Numbered from the stretch's first letter, positions 53,340 through 62,489 are shown. The stretch: 64,000 nucleotides of DNA from Flavobacterium crassostreae (GCF_001831475.1 NZ_CP017688.1:1798001-1862000); one strand, 5' to 3'. The notes: a model not told the origin generated them from the letters alone. Made by a program: numbers and translations.

Positions 53340-54119
53340 GTGAAAATTATACTGCATCCAAAATACTTGAGCCACAAAGAAGCTATATTACAGTTAGTTG
53401 CAACCTTTTTTGACCAAGGAGAGCTTATTGTACAAGGATCCCGAAATACCATTAAGTCTAATTTTTTGGGAAACCAAAAGGTAAATATTAAGTTTTTTGC
53501 AAAACCAGGAGTTTTTAAATCCATTATATATTCTTTTTTTAGAAGCACTAAGGCAAAGCGTTCTTTTGATTATGCCAATTATTTATTGGAGCATAACATA
53601 CGCACTCCGTTTCCGGTGGCTTATCTAGAGGATCGCAATGGTTGGAATCTTTTGGCAGAGAGCTATTATCTGTGCCAACAGTTGGATTATGATTTTACGA
53701 TACGGGAGTTAATACACCAACCTTGGTTTGTGGATCGGAACCTGATTTTGCAACAGTTTGCCCAATTTACGTACCAGATGCATCAGGCACGCATTAATTT
53801 TTTAGACCACTCGCCCGGAAATACGTTGGTGGTTCAAACCGGTGCTCAAAAATATGATTTTTATCTTATAGATTTAAATAGAATGCGTTTTGAAGATTTA
53901 TCTATAGAACAAAGAATGGATAATTTTAAAAAAATGTGGCTCTCTAAAACCATGGTTAAAGTAATTGCCAAGGCTTATGCAGAGTTGAGTGGGTATCCAG
54001 AGGAGCAGTTACAGGCTATTTTGCTCCAAAAAACCACTTCTTTTAAAAAGAAAATTACCCAAAAAAAATACCTAAAGCGCAAATTAGGTCGGTTGTACCA
54101 AAAAAAACCTACCTCTTAA
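53340..54119 (+). CDS. Lipopolysaccharide kinase-like protein (KdkA/InaA type)
   Basis: 259 residues, start GTG 53340. Atypical kinase fold: Lys in VNIKFFAKPG (~48-57), Glu in RSFDYANYLLEHNI, and the catalytic loop INFLDHSPGNTLVV (~152-165), where 'D-x-S-x-G-N' is the family's HxDxxxxN equivalent, followed by YDFYLIDLNRMRF with the metal Asp. It probably phosphorylates Kdo or heptose of the LPS core, stabilising the outer membrane by divalent cation bridges. Basic C terminus (KKITQKKYLKRKLGRLYQKK) suggests membrane contact. Confidence 0.82.
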   Translation: MKIILHPKYLSHKEAILQLVATFFDQGELIVQGSRNTIKSNFLGNQKVNIKFFAKPGVFKSIIYSFFRSTKAKRSFDYANYLLEHNIRTPFPVAYLEDRNGWNLLAESYYLCQQLDYDFTIRELIHQPWFVDRNLILQQFAQFTYQMHQARINFLDHSPGNTLVVQTGAQKYDFYLIDLNRMRFEDLSIEQRMDNFKKMWLSKTMVKVIAKAYAELSGYPEEQLQAILLQKTTSFKKKITQKKYLKRKLGRLYQKKPTS

Positions 54120-54138
54120 AAATAGATTTAAGGGTAGG
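54106..54138. terminator. Hairpin between convergent LPS-kinase and dapD genes
   Basis: CCTACC-CTTAAA pairs with TTTAAG-GGTAGG with one mismatch. The T-run is weak, so termination is uncertain. Confidence 0.5.
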
Positions 54139-54166
54139 CTTTGGTGTGTGGATGTGGTAGCGGGAA

Positions 54167-54982
54167 CTAAACCGCTACATTGTATTCGCGCAAGGCGTCA
54201 TTCAATGAAGTTTTGAGGTCTGTAGAGGCTTTTCTTTGTCCGATGATCAATGCACAAGGAACCTGAAACTCTCCTGCGGCAAATTTCTTGGTATAACTCC
54301 CTGGAATTACTACAGAACGTGCCGGAACAAATCCTTTTACTTCCACAGGCTCTGGACCAGTAACATCAATAATTTTGGTAGAGGCAGTCAAGCAAACGTT
54401 AGCTCCCAAAACAGCTTCTTTACCTATATGTACTCCTTCTACAACAATACAACGAGAACCTATAAAAGCACCATCTTCAATAATAACAGGGGCAGCTTGT
54501 AGGGGTTCTAGTACTCCGCCAATACCTACACCACCGCTTAGGTGTACGTTTTTGCCTATTTGAGCACAACTTCCGACGGTGGCCCAAGTGTCTACCATGG
54601 TTCCTTCGTCTACATAGGCTCCAATGTTTACATAACTAGGCATCAAGATTACACCGCTAGAAATATAAGCACCATAACGTGCTACGGCATTTGGAACTAC
54701 TCGGATTCCTTTTTCGGCATAGCCTGTTTTTAGGAGCATTTTGTCATGGTATTCAAAAATCCCAGACTCCCAAGTTTCCATTTTTTGAATAGGAAAATAC
54801 AGCACCACGGCTTTCTTAACCCATTCATTTACTTGCCACGCATCACCTTTGGGTTCTGCAACACGTAATTTTCCAGAATCTACCAATGCAATTACGTCTC
54901 TAATTGCCTTTGTAGTAGTTTCTTCTTGCAACAAAGCTCTGTTTTCCCAGGCTTTCTCTATAATGATCTGTAATGATTCCAT
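54167..54982 (-). CDS. dapD: 2,3,4,5-tetrahydropyridine-2,6-dicarboxylate N-succinyltransferase
   Basis: 271 residues, against 274 in E. coli. N-terminal helical domain (1-~100), then beta-helix repeats with YVNIGAYVDEGTMVDTWATVGSCAQIGKNVHLSGGVGIGGVLEPLQA split across ~135-185 (cited in parts: VDEGTMVDTWATVGSCAQIG and NVHLSGGVGIGGVLEP) and a short C-terminal domain. It succinylates tetrahydrodipicolinate in the lysine and meso-diaminopimelate pathway that feeds peptidoglycan. Own minus-strand promoter box just upstream. Confidence 0.95.
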   Translation of the reverse strand: MESLQIIIEKAWENRALLQEETTTKAIRDVIALVDSGKLRVAEPKGDAWQVNEWVKKAVVLYFPIQKMETWESGIFEYHDKMLLKTGYAEKGIRVVPNAVARYGAYISSGVILMPSYVNIGAYVDEGTMVDTWATVGSCAQIGKNVHLSGGVGIGGVLEPLQAAPVIIEDGAFIGSRCIVVEGVHIGKEAVLGANVCLTASTKIIDVTGPEPVEVKGFVPARSVVIPGSYTKKFAAGEFQVPCALIIGQRKASTDLKTSLNDALREYNVAV

Positions 54983-54999
54983 GTGTGATTTGTTTTTAG

Positions 55000-55007
55000 C
55001 AAATATA
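55000..55007 (-). promoter_or_regulatory. Promoter box (TATATTTG, minus strand) of dapD
   Basis: TAnnTTTG on the minus strand, 18 bases before the dapD start. Confidence 0.55.
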
Positions 55008-55215
55008 ATTGGATTTTTTATAATCCCGAAAGCCTTTTAAGAATACTCACATAATTGTTTTTATTGTTTCATAAACAACAGTAGGGAGCTCTAGGTCTAG
55101 AATTGTTTTGGGGATTATGCTGCTGCAAAAAGGCCACAGATATTCTGCCTCTTGCTTAGGTGTGGCAAAACCACCACCAAGCAACTACGCTTGGTATTAT
55201 ACCAACATATTGCAG

Positions 55216-55223
55216 TATCTTTG
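55216..55223 (+). promoter_or_regulatory. Promoter box (TATCTTTG) of ruvX
   Basis: TAnnTTTG ending 21 bases before ATG 55244. It lies downstream of an alternative upstream start (55160), which it therefore argues against. Confidence 0.6.
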
Positions 55224-55243
55224 TGGTTTTAAATCTATTTATT

Positions 55244-55660
55244 ATGCCTAGAATTCTCTCCATAGACTACGGACAAAAACGCACCGGAATAGCCGTTACC
55301 GATGAATTGCAACTTATCGCTTCGGGATTAACAACCATACCTAGCGCAACAGCAATTGCATTTTTAAAAGAATATTTTGCCAAAGAAAACGTAGAGGCAG
55401 TACTAATAGGAGAGCCCAAACAAATGAATGGGCAGCCCTCAGAGAGTGCATCGGTTATAAAAGGATTTGTAACCCATTTTACCAATCATTTTCCGGATAT
55501 GAAAGTTATCAGAATGGACGAAAGATTTACCTCCAAAATGGCTTTTCAGACCATGATTGCTAGCGGACTAAACAAAAAACAAAGACAAAACAAGGCTTTG
55601 ATAGACGAAATAGCCGCTACAATCTTGCTTCAGGATTATTTAACCAGCAAACGGTTTTAA
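55244..55660 (+). CDS. ruvX: Holliday junction resolvase-like protein RuvX/YqgF
   Basis: 138 residues from ATG 55244 (MPRILSIDYGQKRTGIAVTD); a frame opening 28 codons upstream starts before the promoter. RNase H-like fold: the Asp in SIDYGQKRTGIA (~6-17), VLIGEPKQMNGQPSE (~59-73) with its Glu, and RMDERFTSKMAF (~91-102). YqgF is linked to pre-16S rRNA 5' processing and, in some bacteria, to recombination. Length matches the family (~138). Confidence 0.92.
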   Translation: MPRILSIDYGQKRTGIAVTDELQLIASGLTTIPSATAIAFLKEYFAKENVEAVLIGEPKQMNGQPSESASVIKGFVTHFTNHFPDMKVIRMDERFTSKMAFQTMIASGLNKKQRQNKALIDEIAATILLQDYLTSKRF

Positions 55661-55753
55661 GCATCATACAGCTGTCCATGTATAATAATCTAAGTATTTA
55701 AAATTTCTAACTTTTCTAGTTTAGAATATGCTTTTTTTTGCCATTATAAAAAG

Positions 55754-55761
55754 TATCTTTG
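55754..55761 (+). promoter_or_regulatory. Promoter box (TATCTTTG) of mqo
   Basis: TAnnTTTG ending 19 bases before the mqo ATG. Confidence 0.55.
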
Positions 55762-55780
55762 CATTTTAAAATATTTTGCT

Positions 55781-57280
55781 ATGCCTGATACAACCATACG
55801 TTCAAATACTGAAGTAGTTCTGATAGGAGCTGGAATTATGAGTGCCACACTTGGTTTAATTCTAAAAGAACTACAGCCGGATATTAAAATAGAAATTTTT
55901 GAAAGATTAGATATTGCTGCAGCCGAGAGTTCTGATGCTTGGAACAACGCAGGAACAGGTCACTCTGCATTCTGTGAGCTCAATTACACCCCGGAACAAA
56001 AAGATGGCAGTATTGATCCACAAAAAGCAATTAGTATTGCAGAATCTTTTGAGGTTTCTAGACAATTTTGGGCTTATTTAGTAGAAGAAGGTAAAGTTCC
56101 TTCGCCTGAAAATTTTATAAAAAGTATCCCGCACTTGAGTTTTGTATGGGGAGAAAAAAACGTAGCATACCTTAAAAAGAGATTCCAAGTTTTACAACAA
56201 AACCAGTTGTTTAAAGACATGGTTTTTAGTACTGATTTAAAAGAACTAGAGCAATGGATGCCACTGGTGATGGAAGGAAGGGAAACAAAAGAAAAAGTAG
56301 CTGCTACAAGCATGAAAATAGGCACGGATGTTAATTTTGGAGCCCTAACCAGAAGCATGTTTTCGTATTTAAGCACCCTAGATGGCGTAACCATTCATTA
56401 CAATCATGAGGTGGATAGATTGAGACAAAACGACGATGCAAGCTGGAGAATAAAAATCACAGATCTTGCCACTGGTCAAAAAAGAAAAGTGTACACCAAA
56501 TTTGTTTTTATTGGCGCAGGTGGTGGCTCTTTGCCTTTGTTAGAAAAAGCAAACGTTCCAGAAGGCGAAGGGTATGGTGGTTTTCCGGTTAGTGGACAAT
56601 GGCTCAAATGTACCAATCCCGAAGTTATAGCAAAACACGCCGCCAAAGTATATGGTAAGGCCAGTGTAGGCGCACCTCCAATGTCTGTACCACACATTGA
56701 TTCTAGAATGATCAATGGCGAAAAACAATTATTATTTGGCCCATTTGCAGGGTTTTCTACCCGATTTTTAAAGAACGGATCCTATTCCGATTTACCCTTA
56801 TCAATAACCACAGACAATATTTGGCCAATGATTTCGGCCGGAATAAAAAACATTCCGTTAACCAAGTATTTAATTGAGCAAGTACGCCAATCTACAGAAG
56901 ATAGGATAAAAGCGCTACGAGAATATGTGCCTAATGCCAAATCTGAAGATTGGGTAATAGAACGCGCAGGACAACGGGTACAAGTTATCAAAAAAGACGA
57001 AAAAGAAGGAGGTATATTAGAATTTGGTACAGAGGTAATCACCACCTTAGATGGTTCTCTTGCGGTTTTGTTAGGAGCCTCACCTGGTGCCTCAACGGCG
57101 GTTTCTATTATGCTAGATCTAGTAGCACGTTGTTTTAAAGAGCAAGCAGCTAGCCCAGAGTGGCAAACCAAGTTTAAAGAAATGATTCCATCTTATGGGC
57201 AAACCCTAAATGATAATCCAGAGCTTTCGGATCAAATCAGAAAGCATACATCGGTTGTCTTAAATTTAAACCAACACTAA
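55781..57280 (+). CDS. mqo: Malate:quinone oxidoreductase
   Basis: 499 residues, typical Mqo length. FAD-binding N terminus EVVLIGAGIMSATLGLIL (~11-28), SSDAWNNAGTGHSAFCELNYT (cited in parts: SSDAWNNAGTGHSAFCEL), FIGAGGGSLPLLEKA (~243-257) and GYGGFPVSGQWL (~266-277). Membrane-associated, it oxidises malate to oxaloacetate and reduces quinone, replacing NAD-malate dehydrogenase or acting beside it. Own promoter and terminator; monocistronic. Confidence 0.95.
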   Translation: MPDTTIRSNTEVVLIGAGIMSATLGLILKELQPDIKIEIFERLDIAAAESSDAWNNAGTGHSAFCELNYTPEQKDGSIDPQKAISIAESFEVSRQFWAYLVEEGKVPSPENFIKSIPHLSFVWGEKNVAYLKKRFQVLQQNQLFKDMVFSTDLKELEQWMPLVMEGRETKEKVAATSMKIGTDVNFGALTRSMFSYLSTLDGVTIHYNHEVDRLRQNDDASWRIKITDLATGQKRKVYTKFVFIGAGGGSLPLLEKANVPEGEGYGGFPVSGQWLKCTNPEVIAKHAAKVYGKASVGAPPMSVPHIDSRMINGEKQLLFGPFAGFSTRFLKNGSYSDLPLSITTDNIWPMISAGIKNIPLTKYLIEQVRQSTEDRIKALREYVPNAKSEDWVIERAGQRVQVIKKDEKEGGILEFGTEVITTLDGSLAVLLGASPGASTAVSIMLDLVARCFKEQAASPEWQTKFKEMIPSYGQTLNDNPELSDQIRKHTSVVLNLNQH

Positions 57281-57303
57281 ACTGCTTTTTTTTAGATTGT
57301 TAT

Positions 57304-57337
57304 AAAGCCCAATGACTTAGAGTTATTGGGCTTCTTT
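57304..57337. terminator. Terminator shared by mqo and the FUSC gene
   Basis: AAGCCCAAT-AC pairs with GT-ATTGGGCTT with a mismatch near the loop, then CTTTT. The stop of the minus-strand gene (57323-57325) lies inside the hairpin. Confidence 0.75.
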
Positions 57338-59548
57338 TATAACCACCAATGCTTGGGTAGATTTAACAATATTTTCGGACAAATTATTTAGCCAAATGAG
57401 TTGTTCAATGATTAAATGCGCCTCCTGCATTTTTAACTGAAATTCCTGGTCCTTAATTTCTTTTCTATTTTTTAACTCTCGGACTCTTATATTTTTTAGC
57501 GCCGTAAAATGCTTGCTGATATCCTCACCAACAATTTGATGCGACACTGAGGTTTGTTTTTGATTCAATACAAGGGTAGCATATTCTAGATTTTGGATCA
57601 CCCGATCTACAACTGCGTTAAATGCTTGGGATGCTTCGGAGGTTTTATGGGATTGAATGTAGGTGCCAAGCGAGGCCACAGAAGAAAGTAAACTATGATT
57701 AAGAACCGTAAGTTTGTAGAGCTGCGGGAGTTGGTCTTGTTTGGATTTTGGTTCTTGCACCATTCTCTGAAAAGAAGCCATTAAATTTCCGATGGCAATA
57801 AAAGCATGCTTGCGAGCCAATCGGTAGGAGCTAGGAACCTCTCCTTTTTTGTTATAAAAAATAGAAATTTGTTGGAGATAATTTTGGTTGGCCAGAATGG
57901 ATTTTTCTAAAAACACCGGCACATTCAAAAACTCCCAAGAGGGCCAAATAAAGCTGTTTGCCAAAAAAGATAACAAGGCACCCACCAGTGTATCCAAAAC
58001 CCGGTATTGTATTACATCTACAATATTTGGAGTCAGAATTCCGTACACAAAAATCACATATACGGTTATAAAAGTAGCACCGATTTTGTAATTGGTAGGA
58101 GTAAAAGAATATCCTAAAATCATGGCTATAATGGTAAGTCCACCAATGATTTGGGGTTGTTGTACAAAATATAAAATTCCAAAAGCAATTGTCCCTCCCA
58201 TAAAGGTGCCAATTATTCTATGGTAGGTACGTTGTTTGGTGAGTCCGTAGCCCTGTCTCATAATAACAACAATGGTCAAAATGATCCAATAGGTATTCTC
58301 AAAAGGCAGTATTTGACCGATTATAAAACCTACTAAAAGCGTAATGGTTAAGCGCAAAGAATGTCTAAAAACAGTAGAAGAAAAACTAAAATTTTCAATT
58401 AACGTTTGTAGTGGGTAGTATTGCGGTGTGATAAATTTTTCTAAATCCTTGTCTTTATTTTTGAAATCAGACACCGTACTTTTGGAAGTCAGGGTGCGCT
58501 CCAAAATTTTTATTTTTTCAACTTGCTTTTCGGCATAATGCAACATGGTAGTTAGCATAAAAACCCCTTCGTCTGCCGCTTCGCCACCAACCTGACTTTG
58601 GTACTCTGCAATAGCCAGCTCTAGGGCATATAGATCCTTAATGAGATCTTGTTTTGCGTTATAAACCGTACCATTCTCCAGAGTTTTGGCTAGTTTTTTT
58701 AAGTTTTTGGCTAGGTTTGCAGCCAAATTTTGATAGGTATTTAATACAATAGGATGGGCGTCAAACTTTTGATGCAATTTGGCATGATCAAAGGAGTTAG
58801 AAACCGCTAATTCCATTATTTCTACCAGAGAGATAAAAATCATTAGCATTTTTCTGTTTTGATCAGAAGAGCCTGTATTGGCTCTATTCAGGACCAATAC
58901 CTCTCTAATGTTTTCTTGTATAATATTGAGTTCTACCTGGAGGTAGAGCTGTTTTTTAGTAATTTCTTCTCGGTCCGATTTTAATTTCCATAAATTACCT
59001 CTTAGTTTTAAATATTTAGAAGTAAGCTGCATACATTGCGCAATTTGTAATTGGATATACCGGTGCGGGCGCACATAATGAAACAGCACAGAAATAAACA
59101 AATAAAATAGACCACCACTGAGCACAAGCCCAGAATATTTTAAAATATCCCAACCAGTTTGTATGTGTGCAAAGGTTAAGGATAAAGCCAGTAAACCAGA
59201 AAAAGAAGTCATGCTTGCACGCTGGCCATATACCGAAATCATGGACAAACTAAAAACAAGAACCACCAATAGCGTATAAAAAATAATCGGATAGGGATAG
59301 GCTAAGTTAATAACCAAATTGAGACCAGACACAATAAAAGCGGTTACAAGAATACCATTTACCTTATGGGTTAAATTACTGGGAATATCACTCGGATAGG
59401 TAAAAAAAGCACCCAATGCCATGGTGAAACCCATTTCAAAATGCCCTAAATAAGTAAACAACAGTACCGGAAAAACAGAGGCAATGGTAACTTTTAGGGC
59501 ACTTGTGAAATCCGTAGAATCAACAAATTTTTGTATTTTAGAAAACAT
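57323..59548 (-). CDS. FUSC-family inner-membrane protein (YccS/YhfK-like)
   Basis: 741 residues from ATG 59548 (MFSKIQKFVDSTDF); an in-frame ATG 20 codons upstream lies before the promoter box at 59567-59574. Two blocks of ~6 helices, each followed by a cytoplasmic helical region, the duplicated FUSC layout: block 1 ~18-180 (with LGHFEMGFTMALGAFFTYPSD), block 2 ~385-545 (with YWIILTIVVIMRQGYGLTKQRTYHRIIGT, quoted here in parts: VVIMRQGYGL and RTYHRIIGT). Related to fusaric-acid and aromatic-acid efflux pumps (AaeB-type); no periplasmic adaptor gene is adjacent, so the transport role is unproven. Confidence 0.85.
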   Translation of the reverse strand: MFSKIQKFVDSTDFTSALKVTIASVFPVLLFTYLGHFEMGFTMALGAFFTYPSDIPSNLTHKVNGILVTAFIVSGLNLVINLAYPYPIIFYTLLVVLVFSLSMISVYGQRASMTSFSGLLALSLTFAHIQTGWDILKYSGLVLSGGLFYLFISVLFHYVRPHRYIQLQIAQCMQLTSKYLKLRGNLWKLKSDREEITKKQLYLQVELNIIQENIREVLVLNRANTGSSDQNRKMLMIFISLVEIMELAVSNSFDHAKLHQKFDAHPIVLNTYQNLAANLAKNLKKLAKTLENGTVYNAKQDLIKDLYALELAIAEYQSQVGGEAADEGVFMLTTMLHYAEKQVEKIKILERTLTSKSTVSDFKNKDKDLEKFITPQYYPLQTLIENFSFSSTVFRHSLRLTITLLVGFIIGQILPFENTYWIILTIVVIMRQGYGLTKQRTYHRIIGTFMGGTIAFGILYFVQQPQIIGGLTIIAMILGYSFTPTNYKIGATFITVYVIFVYGILTPNIVDVIQYRVLDTLVGALLSFLANSFIWPSWEFLNVPVFLEKSILANQNYLQQISIFYNKKGEVPSSYRLARKHAFIAIGNLMASFQRMVQEPKSKQDQLPQLYKLTVLNHSLLSSVASLGTYIQSHKTSEASQAFNAVVDRVIQNLEYATLVLNQKQTSVSHQIVGEDISKHFTALKNIRVRELKNRKEIKDQEFQLKMQEAHLIIEQLIWLNNLSENIVKSTQALVVIKEAQ

Positions 59549-59566
59549 AATATGTATAGTTACCAA

Positions 59567-59574
59567 CAAAGGTA
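59567..59574 (-). promoter_or_regulatory. Promoter box (TACCTTTG, minus strand) of the FUSC gene
   Basis: TAnnTTTG on the minus strand 18 bases before ATG 59548, supporting that start. Confidence 0.55.
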
Positions 59575-59676
59575 TGGTTTGTTGGTATAGCAAAGCCCAA
59601 GTTAGCACGAATTAAGTTTAAATTATAAAAAAATACTATTTATCAACCAGTAATTATTCATTGTCTAAAAATTTAC

Positions 59677-59684
59677 TATTTTTG
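59677..59684 (+). promoter_or_regulatory. Promoter box (TATTTTTG) of def
   Basis: TAnnTTTG 62 bases before the def ATG. Confidence 0.5.
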
Positions 59685-59746
59685 CCATCCGTAATCAAGA
59701 ATAGCAAACACGCAATGCGGGGCAATTAATACTTAATATAATTACA

Positions 59747-60334
59747 ATGATTTTACCAATTATAGGATACGGAGATCCGGTACTAAGAAAAGTAGGAGAA
59801 GACATTTCAAAAGACCATCCAGATTTGAAAGAAACCATTGCTAACATGTACGAAACAATGTATAATGCTTCTGGAGTTGGGCTTGCTGCGCCACAAGTAG
59901 GCAAGGCCCTGCGTCTATTTGTTATAGATACGACACCCTTTAGTGATGATGAAGATTTAGAAACCGAAGAGCAAAACCAACTAAAAGGCTTCAAAAAAAC
60001 CTTTATTAATGCCAAAATGATTGCCGAAGATGGCGAAGAATGGTGTTTTAATGAAGGTTGTTTAAGTATTCCAGATGTTCGGGAAGACGTGTATAGAAAC
60101 GAAAGAATTACTATAGAATATTGCGAAGAAGATTTTGTGGTAAAAACAGAAATATTTGATGGTTTGATAGCTAGAGTAATCCAACACGAATACGATCATA
60201 TAGAAGGAATATTATTTACGGATAAAATCTCGTCTCTAAAAAAACGATTGATACAAAAAAAATTAAAAAACATTACTGAAGGAAAGACTTTTCAAGACTA
60301 CAGAATGAAATTTATAGCAAAAAAAGGAAGATAA
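59747..60334 (+). CDS. def: Peptide deformylase
   Basis: 195 residues. All three metal-site motifs are intact: GVGLAAPQVG (~44-53), NEGCLSIP (~103-110, Cys ligand) and QHEYDHIEG (~145-153, two His and the catalytic Glu). It removes the formyl group from nascent N-terminal Met. An acidic insertion (DDEDLETEEQNQLKG, ~65-79) lies in the loop between motifs 1 and 2. Followed by a DUF5606-like gene after 84 bases. Confidence 0.95.
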   Translation: MILPIIGYGDPVLRKVGEDISKDHPDLKETIANMYETMYNASGVGLAAPQVGKALRLFVIDTTPFSDDEDLETEEQNQLKGFKKTFINAKMIAEDGEEWCFNEGCLSIPDVREDVYRNERITIEYCEEDFVVKTEIFDGLIARVIQHEYDHIEGILFTDKISSLKKRLIQKKLKNITEGKTFQDYRMKFIAKKGR

Positions 60335-60418
60335 TGCTGCCTAGCAGTAGTAATTGCACGCTTTTTGCATACCCTATACAAACACAAATCAAATTCTTAA
60401 AATAAAACACTTTAAAAA

Positions 60419-60853
60419 ATGAATTTAGAAAAAATATTAGCCATTTCTGGTAAGCCCGGTTTATATTCTCTTAAGGTACAAACCCGTTCTGGTTTTGTTG
60501 CAGAATCTTTAGCAGATGGAAAAAAAATTACAGTAAACTTAAAAAGTAATGTAAGTTTATTATCTGAAATTTCAATTTACACTTACGAAGGCGAAAAACC
60601 GTTAGCTCAAATTATAAACAATATAGCTAAAAAAGAAAAAAACCAAGCTGCAATTTCTCATAAAGAAGATAATGCCACTTTATTGGCCTATTTTAGAGAA
60701 GTGTTGCCAGAATTTGACGAAGATAGAGTCTATCCTTCGGATGTAAAGAAAATTTTAAATTGGTACAACATTCTACAATCTAAAGGATTGGTTACAGATG
60801 TGCTTGATGAAGAAACAGTTTCTGCCGAAACAGAAACAGAACAAGCAAAATAA
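60419..60853 (+). CDS. DUF5606-like conserved protein
   Basis: 144 residues. MNLEKILAISGKPGLYSLKVQTRSGFVAESL, then KEDNATLLAYFREVLPEFDEDRVYPSDVKKILNWYNIL (parts: LAYFREVLPEFDEDRVYPSD). This is the conserved small protein that follows def in many Bacteroidota, annotated as DUF5606; the role is unknown. Charged C-terminal tail rich in Glu/Thr. Hairpin terminator follows. Confidence 0.82.
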   Translation: MNLEKILAISGKPGLYSLKVQTRSGFVAESLADGKKITVNLKSNVSLLSEISIYTYEGEKPLAQIINNIAKKEKNQAAISHKEDNATLLAYFREVLPEFDEDRVYPSDVKKILNWYNILQSKGLVTDVLDEETVSAETETEQAK

Positions 60854-60895
60854 TACTAAAAAGTATTCCGAATACTACTTACTTACACCTTACCC

Positions 60896-60935
60896 AAAAT
60901 CCTGTAATCTACCATTATTTAGAATACAGGATTTT
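60896..60935 (+). terminator. Terminator-like hairpin after the DUF5606-like gene
   Basis: AAAATCCTGTA pairs with TACAGGATTTT across an 18-base loop; weak T-run. Confidence 0.65.
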
Positions 60936-60959
60936 GTAATTTAACACCAACCTATTGTT

Positions 60960-61745
60960 ATGAATTCAAGACCAAGCCAACTGCAAGCCTTTGAGAGACT
61001 ACTAAACATCCTGGATGATTTGAGAGAGAAATGTCCATGGGATAAAAAGCAAACCATGCAAAGTCTACGTCATTTAACCATTGAAGAAACCTATGAGTTA
61101 GGAGATGCCATTTTAGATAACAATATGGAGGAGATCAAAAAAGAGCTTGGCGATGTGTTATTGCATCTTGTTTTTTATGCCAAAATAGGCAGCGAAACCA
61201 ATGCATTTGATATTGCAGATGTGTGCAACGAAATTTGTGATAAATTAATCCACAGACATCCGCATATTTACAGCGATACAGTAGTTAAAGACGAAGAAGA
61301 GGTAAAGCAAAATTGGGAAAAATTAAAACTAAAAGAAGGAAGAACTTCTGTTCTAGAAGGGGTTCCAAAAAGTTTGCCTGCATTAGTAAAAGCCAGTCGA
61401 ATTCAAGACAAAGTCAAAGCAGTTGGGTTTGATTGGGAAGAGCCGAGTCAAGTCTGGGACAAGGTGCAAGAAGAATTGGCCGAACTCCAAGTAGAAGTTG
61501 CTGCAGGCGATAGAGATAAAATGGAGTCTGAGTTTGGAGACGTATTATTTTCAATGATTAATTATGCCCGATTTTTAAACATCAACCCCGAGGATGCTTT
61601 AGAACGAACCAATAAAAAATTTATACAACGCTTTCAATATTTAGAAAGTAAAGCCAGTGCTCTAGGCAAGCCTTTAATGGATATGACATTGGCCGAAATG
61701 GATGTTTTTTGGGAACAAGCAAAAAAAGGTACCAATACTAAATAA
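60960..61745 (+). CDS. mazG: Nucleoside triphosphate pyrophosphohydrolase MazG
   Basis: 261 residues, two tandem MazG all-alpha domains. Domain 1: LREKCPWDKKQTMQSLRHLTIEETYELGDAI (parts: CPWDKKQTMQSLRHLTIEE at ~26-44) with ELGDVLLHLVFYAKIG (~62-77). Domain 2: VGFDWEEPSQVWDKVQEELAELQVEV, then ESEFGDVLFSMINYARFLNINPEDALERTNKKFIQRF (parts: FGDVLFSMINYARFL). The paired E-x2-E and D residues coordinate Mg. It hydrolyses noncanonical NTPs and (p)ppGpp-linked pools in relatives. Converges on the Fnr/Crp gene with 20 bases between. Confidence 0.93.
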   Translation: MNSRPSQLQAFERLLNILDDLREKCPWDKKQTMQSLRHLTIEETYELGDAILDNNMEEIKKELGDVLLHLVFYAKIGSETNAFDIADVCNEICDKLIHRHPHIYSDTVVKDEEEVKQNWEKLKLKEGRTSVLEGVPKSLPALVKASRIQDKVKAVGFDWEEPSQVWDKVQEELAELQVEVAAGDRDKMESEFGDVLFSMINYARFLNINPEDALERTNKKFIQRFQYLESKASALGKPLMDMTLAEMDVFWEQAKKGTNTK

Positions 61746-61765
61746 GTTTTTCTGCGGTAGCAAAT

Positions 61766-62449
61766 TTACTCAGCTAATTTTTTAAGCTTTGCTAGATCCA
61801 GAATAGTAATTTTTTTGCCCGAAAGCGCAATTAAGCCCGATTTTTTAAAGTCAGACAACAACCGAATGCAGCTTTCTGTGGCGGTACCAATCATGCTCGC
61901 CAATTCTTCACGAGATAATTGAATTCGTAAGGAGTGGTCTGTATTTATACCAAAAGTAGTTTCTAGATAAACCAGCGTTTCTGCAAGTCTTTCTTTTACG
62001 GTTTTTTGCGCCATAGAAACCGTATGGCTATCGGCTTCTTTTAGATCGCCACAAATACTTTTCATAACATTCATTGAAAAATCATTGTTGTGGTTAAAAA
62101 AACCCATAATTTCTGTTTTTGGAATAAAACAAACCTCCATATCCTCTAGTGCAACAGCACTCAAATTTACGGGTTCTTCACTAATCATGGAGCGTTGCCC
62201 TAGCAATTCTCCTTTGGACACCAATTTGATGATTTGGTCTTTGCCATTTTGGCTTAGTTTGCTTAGTTTGCAAACCCCATCTTTGATACAAAAAATCCCA
62301 TTTACATTTTCTCCCTCACTAAATATGGTTTCTCCTTTTGTAATGGTATACGAGGTTTTGCAATCTGCAATTTTAAGCAACTCATCTTTTTTGAGTGCCT
62401 TTAGAGAGCTGAATTCTCTAACAATACATTGTTCACATTTACTCATCAC
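61766..62449 (-). CDS. Crp/Fnr-family transcriptional regulator
   Basis: 227 residues. cNMP-binding-like beta-roll (~20-130) with GEXIFSEGENVNGIFCIKDGVCKLSK (parts: IFSEGENVNGIFCIKDG) and ELLGQRSMI; dimer helix; then a C-terminal winged helix-turn-helix ending LSREELASMIGTATESCIRLLSDFKKSG (parts: LSREELASMIGTATESCIRL), the recognition helix. Two N-terminal Cys (KCEQC, 4-8) recall Fnr but a full four-Cys cluster is not seen. Divergent from the copper ATPase, the usual flavobacterial arrangement for control of cytochrome cbb3 assembly under low oxygen. Confidence 0.88.
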   Translation of the reverse strand: MMSKCEQCIVREFSSLKALKKDELLKIADCKTSYTITKGETIFSEGENVNGIFCIKDGVCKLSKLSQNGKDQIIKLVSKGELLGQRSMISEEPVNLSAVALEDMEVCFIPKTEIMGFFNHNNDFSMNVMKSICGDLKEADSHTVSMAQKTVKERLAETLVYLETTFGINTDHSLRIQLSREELASMIGTATESCIRLLSDFKKSGLIALSGKKITILDLAKLKKLAE

Positions 62450-62471
62450 AAAAGGGGGGTTAATTGTTACA

Positions 62472-62479
62472 CAAATTTA
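62472..62479 (-). promoter_or_regulatory. Promoter box (TAAATTTG, minus strand) of the Fnr/Crp gene
   Basis: TAnnTTTG on the minus strand 22 bases before the regulator start. Confidence 0.5.
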
Positions 62480-62489
62480 ATCATTAAGT

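Noticed and set aside
55160..55243. Upstream extension of ruvX
   Set aside because: Starts before the TAnnTTTG promoter box at 55216, and the family begins at MPRILSIDYG.
59549..59608. 20-codon upstream extension of the FUSC gene
   Set aside because: Reaches across its own promoter box at 59567-59574; the family start is MFSKIQK.
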